Source of the DNA: Marinilabilia salmonicolor
Lineage (GTDB): Bacteria > Bacteroidota > Bacteroidia > Bacteroidales > Marinilabiliaceae
Direction: 5' to 3'
DNA length: 64,000 nt
Assembly: GCF_003003035.1 (NCBI RefSeq)
Contig: NZ_PVTS01000011.1
Location: 109,919-173,918, forward strand
Made by a program: the position numbers and the translations under genes. The stretch's first letter is position 1. Every line of letters starts with the position of its first letter. Under the pieces are notes generated by a model that worked only from the letters and a program-made list of their open reading frames with translations, made no database searches and was not told where the DNA came from. Positions 11,001-18,539 of the stretch are shown piece by piece.

Positions 11001-11127
11001 ACGGTAAACCATCAGATACAGAGGTAACTTTTCCCCTGACCATTAATTCTTCCTGCGCATGTGCCGAAAAAAAGACAGCACTGAGAAACAACATGAAGAA
11101 CAATCTTAGAAAATTGTTTTTTTTCAT
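8044..11127 (-). CDS. SusC/RagA-family TonB-dependent outer-membrane transporter
   Basis: 1027 residues from the ATG at 11127, chosen because MKKNNFLRLFFMLFLSAVFF is a clean Sec signal ending SAHAQ; a reading up to 11169 adds only a non-signal extension. Domains: carboxypeptidase-like regulatory domain (GLPLPGVNIIIKGTTTGTIS), SusC motif VVAIGYGTVSKRDLTGSVGS, TonB plug (EPLYVVDGVIT, IDILKDASSTAIYGSRGTNG) and barrel ending in VSARF. It is a paralogue of the SusC at 434-3664: the N-terminal domain and plug are closely similar while the barrels differ, so the two may take different oligomers from one polymer. It is the first gene of the operon divergent from the hybrid sensor. Confidence 0.96.
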   Translation of the reverse strand: MKKNNFLRLFFMLFLSAVFFSAHAQEELMVRGKVTSVSDGLPLPGVNIIIKGTTTGTISNVDGNYELSVTNAEEAVLVFKFIGFNDLEVPVQNQSTINVQMEESVIGLDEVVAIGYGTVSKRDLTGSVGSLDADMVTEKGTTSPLESIQGAVPGVQISSATGRIGDGFDIQIRGQNTLSDDSEPLYVVDGVITDGIDFLNPQDIARIDILKDASSTAIYGSRGTNGVVIVTTKQGADSKSKAVVTYDGYYGVRKPARLPELMDGQKWWYYHKSAYLATASDSNGDGIIDAQEHEASYLGTANSELLRRAQNNETTDWYDEVLKNGKQQNHYISISGANENVSYVMGIGYQNEEGNLNNEYIDKYTFKTSVNHKVSEKVTAGASLNVSLTEQEMGSQKAMREAFRLNPLLSPRDSTGVLVPMPGKYTTPEGDYLINKTSTYNPLLEINNSSDNTRRYNGVGNVFLEFKPIEELTFKTTFSIGYDQFRRGRSWGAQTDDGASNGDQALAQRDTEEDLNYTWDNQVSWDKSFGMHHFNLMGLYSIYERRIETSRMSTTNLPFNSQYYNMGTGAQSSFNIGSNYINTSLMSYVLRLNYDFNDKYLITLSNRWDGASNLSEGNKWHSFPSGAFAWRVSEEPFMENFGSLSNLKARVSYGFTGNQNVDPYKTVSYADRQTYYSFGDNTVNGFIPSQIANKVLTWETTSELNLGLDFGFLRNRIFGSVDIYNRLSEDLLMKQKLPKETGWEELDANVSSVRNKGIELSLTTVNIDNGDFSWRTSFTFSKNTNEIVSLYGQEEVDDIGNGWFIGEPIRTHYNYKFDGIWQADEAAEAATYGQTEGQAKVVDVNDDGEITPDDDRMILGSVDPDWSGSFSTHFKYRGFDLSMNLFTNQGMFVYSGFHSNFVDMRDRGRAKLDVDNWYIPENDAGIPAQYSNEYPQPRNGGTYWRNDGVGYYRLVDYVKIKNISLGYTFDQSVAGRLGMSHLRIYTNVLNPFVFTDYDGFDPEWAGSDYGAGGVSFVTYQFGVSARF

Positions 11128-11247
11128 AATTCTTTTTAAAATTTGGTTAGACATAAATGATTTCATCAATCATTAAAAACTATGTTTCAACAACATCCAA
11201 AATCACTCCTGCAATATATGAGGTAAAAAAACCATCCGGAAGGCGCA

Positions 11248-11311
11248 AAATATCAGAAAATGTGTTTCAAATTGTTAACTTTTACCGGGGTCATTTTATC
11301 AAAACACTGAT
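11248..11311 (-). promoter_or_regulatory. Conserved upstream block of SusC (copy 2)
   Basis: Counterpart of 3777-3840 (49 of 64 identical by hand). It lies in the divergent region between this SusC gene and the hybrid sensor gene, 121 bases upstream of the SusC start. On the minus strand it contains ATCAGTGTTTTGATAAAAT, then AACAATTTG, and ends next to TGATATTTTGC, which is close to the Bacteroidota -7 pattern although the spacing is not ideal. A joint promoter/operator role is inferred. Confidence 0.7.
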
Positions 11312-11463
11312 TTACTACAATTTACCGACCAATCACCCACTTAATTAAATTATATAAAACCAAAAAAATGTTGCATTTTTGCAGGTGTCCTGCTACATAA
11401 AGACAGGTAATGCTGCTTCCACAAAAAGCAACATCACGAACCATTAATTATTCGGATTAACAT

Positions 11464-14400
11464 ATGTCGGCACTCAGGTTCATTACTTCTTTTTTAATAC
11501 TCTCTCTTTCAATCCCTTCAATCTTATTGGGGCAGGAAATTTTTCGCTTTGAGCATATAAGCACACAGGAAGGATTGTCACAGAACACCGTTTCAGCAAT
11601 GTATTGCGACAAGGATGGTTTTATCTGGGTTGGGACCAACAACGGATTGAATCGTTACGACGGATACAATTTTAAAGTATTTAAGGGAAATGATGATGAC
11701 TCCGGAATGCTTATAAACAACAGAGTTACAGACATCTGGCAGGATAAGCAGGGATTCATCTGGTTTATGACGCACGATGGGTATTATCATTATTTTCATC
11801 CGGCTCTGGAAAAAATCCATACCCTTCCCGGATATCTGGAAAAAGTATCGGACGATAATTTAATTATTACCGATTTTGAACAGTACACCGATGATGAAAT
11901 ATGGCTGGGCTTGAAATACCAGGGTGTTTTCAGATTGAAGAAAGAGGGTGAGCAGTTTCAGTATGAAGTAACCCACTTTCTCAATCGGGGTCAGTATGCG
12001 TTGTCCAACAATGATGTTTCATTTGTAAAAAAAGACAGCACAGGCAACTTATGGATTGGCACTCAAAGGGGAATAAATTTCGTTGCAAGAAAAGATATCG
12101 AATCCGGTGCCCCGACGTTTCAGCACTTTTTTGTGGATTACTCATTCACTTCTTATTGTGAGACCGATGAGCATGTATGGCTGGGTACCAGTGACAATGG
12201 AATCATTCTTAAAGACAAAAATGACAACCTTTTTCTTCAAATCAATCAGGAAAACACCTCCGATTTAATCAGCAATCAACTCACCCGGCTATTTATTTCT
12301 GAATTGGGAGATATTTATGCAGGATTCAGAGACCGCGGAATGATGCAATACGACGGTGATTTAAAGAAATGGGAAAAAATGAACATTTCCGGAAAGAATG
12401 TGGATAAGATTTATGAAGATCATCAGCATCAAATATGGATAACCACAGAGACATTTGGAGTGGACAGGTTTAATCCAAAAGATAAAACCTCCAGGCATTA
12501 CCGTCTTTCACCACCATCGAGAGAAAACTCCACCGACCTTGAACGACATGTGTTTTTTGAAGACAACAACAATAACTTCTGGATTGGACTGCACGAAGGA
12601 GGATTAGCCCTGTATAACAGAAACACCGATCAGTTCAGTTTCTATCTCAATGACCCCAACAATCCGAACTCCATCAACTCCAACATTGTCGCCAGCATTA
12701 TCCATGACCACTCAGGTCAGCTCTGGCTGGGCACAGGTCAGTATCTGGGAGGAATAGAGAGGGTAATACTAAGAACTCCGGGCTTCCGGCATATCCTGCC
12801 CCAGAATGAGATAAAAGAAATATCAGACAATGTAACCCGGGCATTACATGAGGATCAACAAGGGCGTCTTTGGGTTGGGACCAAAGCCGGACGTTTGCAT
12901 GTAATGGACTCACTTTACAACGAAATAGCTGTTTACAACGAGTTCACAACCGACAAAGGGGTGGTTTCAGGAGCAAATATATACTCCATCATTACCGACA
13001 CTCAAGGGTATTTATGGCTGGGCACCAAGGGGAAAGGAATTTTGGTGAGCCAAAAGCCTCTGAACAAATACTCAGATCCCGCAAACCTCAGATTTTACAA
13101 TTATCAACACAACCCATCCGATTTCACGTCACTCACCCACAACAATGTTTATTGCATTGTGGAAAATGAGGAAAACGAAATCTGGATTGGCACCTATGGA
13201 AACGGATTAAGTAAGGTAAAGACAAATTCCGACGGGAGCAGGTATTTCCAAAACATTCACAGCCAAAACAGCACGCTGGGAAGCAATATGGTCAGAAATA
13301 TTGTTTTTGACTCCAATGGACGAATGTGGGTGGCTACAGGTTTTGGTTTATATATGCGTACCCAAGCAGATGAGGGATCATTTATGAGTTTCTTTTATAC
13401 CCCTGAAAGAGACCAAAGTCTCAGTTACAACGATGTGGTGCATATTTTTGAAGATTCGGACAACGATTTATGGTTCGGCACCCTTGGAGGAGGTCTTAAT
13501 AAACTGGAAAGCATCAAAGATTCAATCGCATCGTTTTTGCACTTCGACAGCAACAATGGTTTGGCCAACGACGTGGTGCTTGCCATGCATGAAGGAAAAC
13601 CCGGACAAATATGGGTAAGTACCGAAAACGGACTGAACCGCATCAACAAAAACACCGGAACCATAGAAGCCTTCAATGCCAACAACGGACTGAGCTTTAA
13701 CATGTTCATGGAAAACACCTGCCTGAAGCGCAAAAACGGTGTTTTGCTCTTTGGAGGCTACAAAGGGATTGAGGCTCTGGACAGTGACAAAATCAGCGTA
13801 AAGAACTACAGTCCTAAAATAGAACTCACCAATTTTCAGCTCTTTAACAAAGATGTATCAACATTGGAGCCAAACTCTCCCCTGAACAAAACCATTACCT
13901 ACACAAACCATCTTACCCTGAAACATTTCCAGTCCAGTTTCAGCATTGAATTTTCAGCATTGGATTATCAGGATCCGGGCATTGTACAATACGCCTATTT
14001 CCTGCAAAACTTCGACAACAACTGGAACCAGATAGGTAACCAGAACAAGGCCACATTCACCAATTTGCCTCCGGGGGATTATGTTTTTAAAGTTAAATCC
14101 ACAAACCGCATGGGAGGATGGATTGAATCTCCGCGTGAATTGAAGATTACCATTTTGCCGCCCTGGTACAAAACCAACTGGGCATATATGGGGTATTTTA
14201 TCCTTTTCATTGGTTTTCTGGCAGGAATCCGAAAAATTGTCATTAAAATCAACCGGTACAGAAACGAACTCACTGTCGAAAAGAGGATTAATGAACTCAA
14301 ACTGAAGTTTTTCACCAATATTTCGCATGAAATCCGAACTCCATTGACCCTGATTCTGGGACCGCTGGAAGACATCAAAAGCAAGACCCGACAGATATCT

Positions 14401-15843
14401 CCTGAAATCTACAAAGAATTACAGATTGTGCACAAAAACGGGAAGCGCATGCTTCAGTTGATTAATCAGTTACTGGATTTTCGAAAGATCCAGAACAACA
14501 AGATGCGCCTTAAAGTAAGCCAGTTCAACATTATAACATTTACCCGTGAGGTATTTGACAGCTTTGTTCCAATGGCCCATCACAAGAACCTGGAGTTTTC
14601 ATTCCAAACCGATCAGGAGGAAACAAACATCTGGGCGGATGCCACACAAATTGATGTGGTACTTTACAACATATTAAGCAACGCCATCAAATTTACACCC
14701 AAAGGAAGAAAAGTAACCCTTTACATCAGTCATTCTGATCAAAAACAACTTACCATCTCGATCACCGATGAAGGCAAAGGAATTCCTGAAAAGAACCTGC
14801 AGGATATTTTCTCGCGATATACAATCTTAAGCGATCAGGAGATGTCAGGCACGGGAATAGGTCTCTCCCTGGCCTACGAAATCACCCGCTTGCACGGGGG
14901 ACAACTTTCGGTAGATTCCACAGAAGGAAACGGAAGCACTTTCAGCATTACCCTGCCTGTCGGGAAACAACATTTGACAGGACGCAACGATGTGGACTTT
15001 GTCGAAGAAGGAGCCCCCCACCATCATCCGGTAACAGAAGACACCTTCATCCCCCGGGACACTGATATTCAGTCCGATCACAACAATTCAGCCACCAACA
15101 AACCGGCAGTGCTGATCATAGAAGACAATGCTGAAATTCTTGAGTACATCAATCAGGCACTCAGAAGCCTCTTCACAACAACAAAAGCGCTCAACGGAGA
15201 AGAAGCACTGAAGATCCTCGAGAAAATTCATCCTGACCTCATCATTACCGACGTTATGATGCCCGGAATTGACGGTTTGGAGCTGACTGAACGTTTGAAG
15301 AAAGACTTTAGCACGAGCCATGTCCCCATCATCATGCTCACAGCCAAAACAGACATCGAGGATCAGATATCGGGTCTTCAGTGTGGTGCCGACGCCTACC
15401 TGCCCAAACCATTCAACACAAAGCTTCTCAAAACAGTCGCACTAAACCTGATAGAACAACGCAAACGAATTATCGCAAAATTTAGAGACAACAAAACCAT
15501 AGATCCTGAAACCCTTAAAGTAACCAGTAAAGATGAAGAGTTTCTTCAGCAGTTGGTTGCATATGTTCAGGACAATTATTCCAATGAATTTTCCATAGAA
15601 GAACTGGCTGAACAGATGTGCGTGAGCCGGACAGTCTTCTACAATAAAGTTAAAGGATTGACAGGCATGAGTCCGGTGGAGTTTGTTCGCCAAATGAAAC
15701 TCAAAATTGCTGCCCAGTTATTGGAAAAAGGCTATAATGTATCCGAAGTCTCCTTTCGGATTGGCTTTAATGATGTGAAATATTTCAGTAAACAATTTAA
15801 AAACCTGTTCGGTTATCCCCCCAGCAAGCATAAAGAAGTTTAA
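11464..15843 (+). CDS. Hybrid two-component system regulator (periplasmic propeller sensor, kinase, receiver, AraC-type HTH)
   Basis: 1459 residues with the whole phosphorelay in one chain. After a signal (to about residue 23) come two seven-blade propellers of Reg_prop repeats (GFIWVGTNNGLNRYDG, RLWVGTKAG, EIWIGTYGNGL, DLWFGTLGGGLNK), then a Y_Y_Y domain (about 800-895), a membrane helix (about 902-925), HisKA with His955 in NISHEIRTP, an HATPase (NILSNAIKFTP; DEGKGIPE; GTGIGLSL), a receiver with Asp1263 in ITDVMMPGIDG, and a C-terminal AraC helix-turn-helix pair (about 1355-1459). Such regulators bind an oligosaccharide in the periplasm and activate the adjacent PUL. It is divergent from the SusC operon, which carries the shared upstream block, the natural target. 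Confidence 0.96.
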   Translation: MSALRFITSFLILSLSIPSILLGQEIFRFEHISTQEGLSQNTVSAMYCDKDGFIWVGTNNGLNRYDGYNFKVFKGNDDDSGMLINNRVTDIWQDKQGFIWFMTHDGYYHYFHPALEKIHTLPGYLEKVSDDNLIITDFEQYTDDEIWLGLKYQGVFRLKKEGEQFQYEVTHFLNRGQYALSNNDVSFVKKDSTGNLWIGTQRGINFVARKDIESGAPTFQHFFVDYSFTSYCETDEHVWLGTSDNGIILKDKNDNLFLQINQENTSDLISNQLTRLFISELGDIYAGFRDRGMMQYDGDLKKWEKMNISGKNVDKIYEDHQHQIWITTETFGVDRFNPKDKTSRHYRLSPPSRENSTDLERHVFFEDNNNNFWIGLHEGGLALYNRNTDQFSFYLNDPNNPNSINSNIVASIIHDHSGQLWLGTGQYLGGIERVILRTPGFRHILPQNEIKEISDNVTRALHEDQQGRLWVGTKAGRLHVMDSLYNEIAVYNEFTTDKGVVSGANIYSIITDTQGYLWLGTKGKGILVSQKPLNKYSDPANLRFYNYQHNPSDFTSLTHNNVYCIVENEENEIWIGTYGNGLSKVKTNSDGSRYFQNIHSQNSTLGSNMVRNIVFDSNGRMWVATGFGLYMRTQADEGSFMSFFYTPERDQSLSYNDVVHIFEDSDNDLWFGTLGGGLNKLESIKDSIASFLHFDSNNGLANDVVLAMHEGKPGQIWVSTENGLNRINKNTGTIEAFNANNGLSFNMFMENTCLKRKNGVLLFGGYKGIEALDSDKISVKNYSPKIELTNFQLFNKDVSTLEPNSPLNKTITYTNHLTLKHFQSSFSIEFSALDYQDPGIVQYAYFLQNFDNNWNQIGNQNKATFTNLPPGDYVFKVKSTNRMGGWIESPRELKITILPPWYKTNWAYMGYFILFIGFLAGIRKIVIKINRYRNELTVEKRINELKLKFFTNISHEIRTPLTLILGPLEDIKSKTRQISPEIYKELQIVHKNGKRMLQLINQLLDFRKIQNNKMRLKVSQFNIITFTREVFDSFVPMAHHKNLEFSFQTDQEETNIWADATQIDVVLYNILSNAIKFTPKGRKVTLYISHSDQKQLTISITDEGKGIPEKNLQDIFSRYTILSDQEMSGTGIGLSLAYEITRLHGGQLSVDSTEGNGSTFSITLPVGKQHLTGRNDVDFVEEGAPHHHPVTEDTFIPRDTDIQSDHNNSATNKPAVLIIEDNAEILEYINQALRSLFTTTKALNGEEALKILEKIHPDLIITDVMMPGIDGLELTERLKKDFSTSHVPIIMLTAKTDIEDQISGLQCGADAYLPKPFNTKLLKTVALNLIEQRKRIIAKFRDNKTIDPETLKVTSKDEEFLQQLVAYVQDNYSNEFSIEELAEQMCVSRTVFYNKVKGLTGMSPVEFVRQMKLKIAAQLLEKGYNVSEVSFRIGFNDVKYFSKQFKNLFGYPPSKHKEV

Positions 15844-15849
15844 GGCAAA

Positions 15850-15960
15850 AAAAATATAAACAATAAAATGAGCATGGCAACGGTTGCCACAAAAGAACAT
15901 TTAAAGGCGTATTCAGGCGTATTCCTTTCAACTGTAAAAAATAAATTTCATACGGATCAG
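15850..15960 (-). repeat. PUL stem element, copy B (diverged)
   Basis: Immediately after the hybrid sensor stop. The palindrome TGGCAACGGTTGCCA is at 15875-15889 with GAGCA before it and CACAAAAGAACAT after it. The outer GGAACTCGCATG block is degraded, but CCGTATGAAATTTATTTTTT is kept on the minus strand. It has the same orientation as copy A. Confidence 0.65.
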
Positions 15961-16063
15961 CTGTGCTCTTAAAACCAAACATACGGCATCGGCACCAACC
16001 TCTCCATTTTACCTGACGAACCGGACACTATATAGGAATTTAGCCTGATCAACTTTTAAAAAA

Positions 16064-16105
16064 CTCCTCTCTCCGGTAACTTTTAAAGCTACCGGAAGAA
16101 AGGAG
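16064..16105 (-). terminator. Intrinsic terminator of the GH31 gene
   Basis: CTCCTcTCTcCGGTA pairs with TACCGGaAGAaAGGAG across an 11-base loop. On the minus strand the hairpin is followed by GTTTTTTAAAAG, a good T run. It lies 79 bases after the GH31 stop. Confidence 0.75.
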
Positions 16106-16183
16106 AATTGAAATTAACAGATATTTTGAAATTTTCTGTGCCGGGAAAATCATTTCAAAGAAGACGGTTTGATACACCAAGCA

Positions 16184-18268
16184 TCAAAAGGCTTCTTTTT
16201 CCAATACAAATAAATCGGGTTTCTTTTGAGAAATTTGGAGCGACTCTTCATACAATTGCTGAATATTCCCCAGCTCTGTTTGGGCCCCTTCCCTGATAAA
16301 AAGTGGTATTTTATACATGGGGCTTTCAACCTCAATCCATTGTCCACCCTCAAAAACATCTCCCGGATTCCAGGCATCAACCCAACGTTCACCGGCAGGA
16401 AGATACATTCTGTGCAATTCCACGCCTTTCTGCCATATAGCCGACACCAAGATATCCTCTCCGTAAAGAAAGGTCTGCCAGTCACTCCAAGCATCCGACT
16501 GTTCGGGAAAATGCAAAAACAATGGTCGGACAATGGGCATTCCCGTCTCATTTGCTTCCACGGCGTATTGATGACTGTAATCAGCCAAATCGGAATGCAA
16601 TCGGGCATAAACTCTCCAAATAGCAATTAATTCTTCATCATAGCCGGGTTCTGAATCCATACTCCAGGGTGCAAGGTCTTCGGTCGGACCGACTTCCATA
16701 ATGGGATTAAAACACCCAAATGCCAACCATCTGGCAAAAACTTCGCGGTCTAAATCGCCCTGCCAGTAACCGCCAATATCAGACCCCCAAACCGGATAAC
16801 CAATTACAGAACTTCGAAGCAAAGCAATAATGGCAGCCCTGAGGCCCTCCTGCGGAGAACCAATATCTCCACCCCAAAATGAAGTATATTTTGAACTTCC
16901 GGTATAGCCGGCACGTGTGAGAAGAGCAAAATCGTCTCCATGAATCTTTTTAGCGCTTTCATGAACCGTTTTGGCATACAATACAGGGTAATCGTTTCTT
17001 ACCTCACGGGCTGAACGACCATCCGCAAACAGTACGTCGCGTGTTTCGGGCACCAACTCTTCTGACCGATCTAACTTAAAACCAGCAACACCCTGTTTCA
17101 GCATCTTCTCCGGGCCATTCTCCTGCCACCATTTACAGGCTTCTGGATTGGTAAAATCAATCAATGCGGCAGAGTCCGGATCAATTCCTCCGGCCGGACC
17201 TTTCATAGGCACCGAATATCCCTTTTCATGTGCAACCTGCTGCATATCTCCAGCCACCCAGGGAGCTATCCAGAGCATGAATTTCACATCACGCTCGCCC
17301 AACCAATTCAGCATAGCTTTCGCTTCAGGAAAACGCTGAGGATCCCATTCAAAATCGGCATAGCCATACACTCCTTTGGCCCAGGGACGATCGACCCAAT
17401 AAACACCACATGGAATACCAAAAGCCTCCATCATCAGAATGTCCTCCACCAATTGACTGTTATATGGAGCTTTTACTTCGGTACCATCATAATAGGTTTG
17501 CTTATGCTCATGGTTGTCGCGCCATCGCCAGGGCTCAAAGGCCCATTTAGGCGGAACCAATGTAGGCCCAACCGCCAAACTATGTTGTTGAACAATTGTA
17601 GCAGGATTGTCTGCTGTGTAAAACACGGCAGAAAACGAAGGTCCCTCAAATTCAATCAGCACCATATCTTCATTGGTCTTACAGAAATCATAATGGCCCG
17701 GCCAGGTGCCCTCCACAAACATCCCATAATTGTTGGATGAAAGATAAAAAGGGGTGTACAACGAAAGTGTTGGCTTGATGAGCATATCCACGGCCTCGCC
17801 CCTCAAATTCATGGCTGTCTGAATTCCTTCTTTCCACGATTCGGTCTGATTTCCATCCACCGCACGCTCAAATAATCCGGTAAAATACTCATCATCAGAA
17901 GCATTGAGACCCAGCCCCCATTTCAAAATGTCCACTTCGGCATCCGAGTTCAAAGAAAGATGGTAAGAATCAGCGTTAACTTCAACCAATAGTTGAACTT
18001 CAGCCTCCTCAAGATTCCATTTTGCCAAATAGGAAGAATCCGTCCAGGTTTGCTGGTCGGGAAGTTCCTTAATCCAGTTCCGTCCATCTTTTGTTTCGAA
18101 ATAAAAAGCCCCCTGATCACCGGAAATAATGAGAGGATTTGAAAGGTTTTCGAAATCAAGTTGAATGGACAGGTTTCCATCCTCATTTAAAAAGGATTGA
18201 CCATGCCTGGGCGGTTGGCAGGAATAAGCCAACAGCAAAACTGTAAGAATAACAAGATATTTTTTCAT
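16184..18268 (-). CDS. Glycoside hydrolase family 31 lipoprotein (alpha-xylosidase/alpha-glucosidase class)
   Basis: 694 residues, with a lipoprotein-like signal (Cys17 in LLLAYSCQPP). An N-terminal beta-sandwich (about 30-235) precedes a TIM barrel with GH31 landmarks: IPCGVYWVDRPW, DVKFMLWIAPWV, the nucleophile Asp400 in GFKLDRSEE, and the acid/base Asp468 in SFWGGDIG, followed by VWGSDIGGYW. GH31 enzymes retain configuration and remove terminal alpha-linked xylose, glucose, galactose or related sugars. KLDRSEE differs from the commoner KTDFGE, so specificity is open. It is one of two minus-strand enzymes behind the hybrid sensor; 271 bases with two stem elements separate it from the upstream glycosidase gene. 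Confidence 0.92.
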   Translation of the reverse strand: MKKYLVILTVLLLAYSCQPPRHGQSFLNEDGNLSIQLDFENLSNPLIISGDQGAFYFETKDGRNWIKELPDQQTWTDSSYLAKWNLEEAEVQLLVEVNADSYHLSLNSDAEVDILKWGLGLNASDDEYFTGLFERAVDGNQTESWKEGIQTAMNLRGEAVDMLIKPTLSLYTPFYLSSNNYGMFVEGTWPGHYDFCKTNEDMVLIEFEGPSFSAVFYTADNPATIVQQHSLAVGPTLVPPKWAFEPWRWRDNHEHKQTYYDGTEVKAPYNSQLVEDILMMEAFGIPCGVYWVDRPWAKGVYGYADFEWDPQRFPEAKAMLNWLGERDVKFMLWIAPWVAGDMQQVAHEKGYSVPMKGPAGGIDPDSAALIDFTNPEACKWWQENGPEKMLKQGVAGFKLDRSEELVPETRDVLFADGRSAREVRNDYPVLYAKTVHESAKKIHGDDFALLTRAGYTGSSKYTSFWGGDIGSPQEGLRAAIIALLRSSVIGYPVWGSDIGGYWQGDLDREVFARWLAFGCFNPIMEVGPTEDLAPWSMDSEPGYDEELIAIWRVYARLHSDLADYSHQYAVEANETGMPIVRPLFLHFPEQSDAWSDWQTFLYGEDILVSAIWQKGVELHRMYLPAGERWVDAWNPGDVFEGGQWIEVESPMYKIPLFIREGAQTELGNIQQLYEESLQISQKKPDLFVLEKEAF

Positions 18269-18317
18269 CCGTTTAAAATTTTGTAATTATGTGATAAAGA
18301 ACTAATTAAAAATTTAA

Positions 18318-18430
18318 GAACGAATGGAACCGCTTCGCTCTCGCATAATATTCTTTTAAACATATTCTCTTGTGATATTTATATTTAAAAAATATCATGC
18401 TCGTTTCATCAGCATATAATTAAACTAAGT
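18318..18430 (+). repeat. PUL stem element, copy C1 (stem replaced)
   Basis: It keeps GAATGGAACCGC, ACATATTCTCTTGTG and ATGCTCGTTTCATC in order. The central palindrome is not TGGCAANNGTTGCCA but an unrelated inverted repeat, TGATATTT (18373-18380) pairing with AAATATCA (18390-18397). It lies in tandem with copy C2 and ends in CTAAGTTATTGGTCTGATGG, which also begins C2. Confidence 0.65.
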
Positions 18431-18530
18431 TATTGGTCTGATGGAACTCGCATGTAAGAAATTATACATATTCTCTTGTGGCAATCGTTGCCATGCTCGT
18501 TTTCATTGGTAAAATTTTATTTTTTACAAT
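18431..18530 (+). repeat. PUL stem element, copy C2
   Basis: TCTGATGGAACTCGCATG, an AT-rich spacer, ACATATTCTCTTG, palindrome TGGCAATCGTTGCCA (18479-18493), ATGCTCGTTTTCATTGG. It is almost identical to the reverse complement of copy A over about 80 bases. It reaches nearly to the stop of the six-hairpin glycosidase at 18540. Confidence 0.75.
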
Positions 18531-18539
18531 TTCCAAAAT

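Noticed and set aside
17228..17740. 170-codon plus-strand frame opposite the GH31 gene
   Set aside because: A shadow of the GH31 catalytic domain, which has intact catalytic residues on the other strand.
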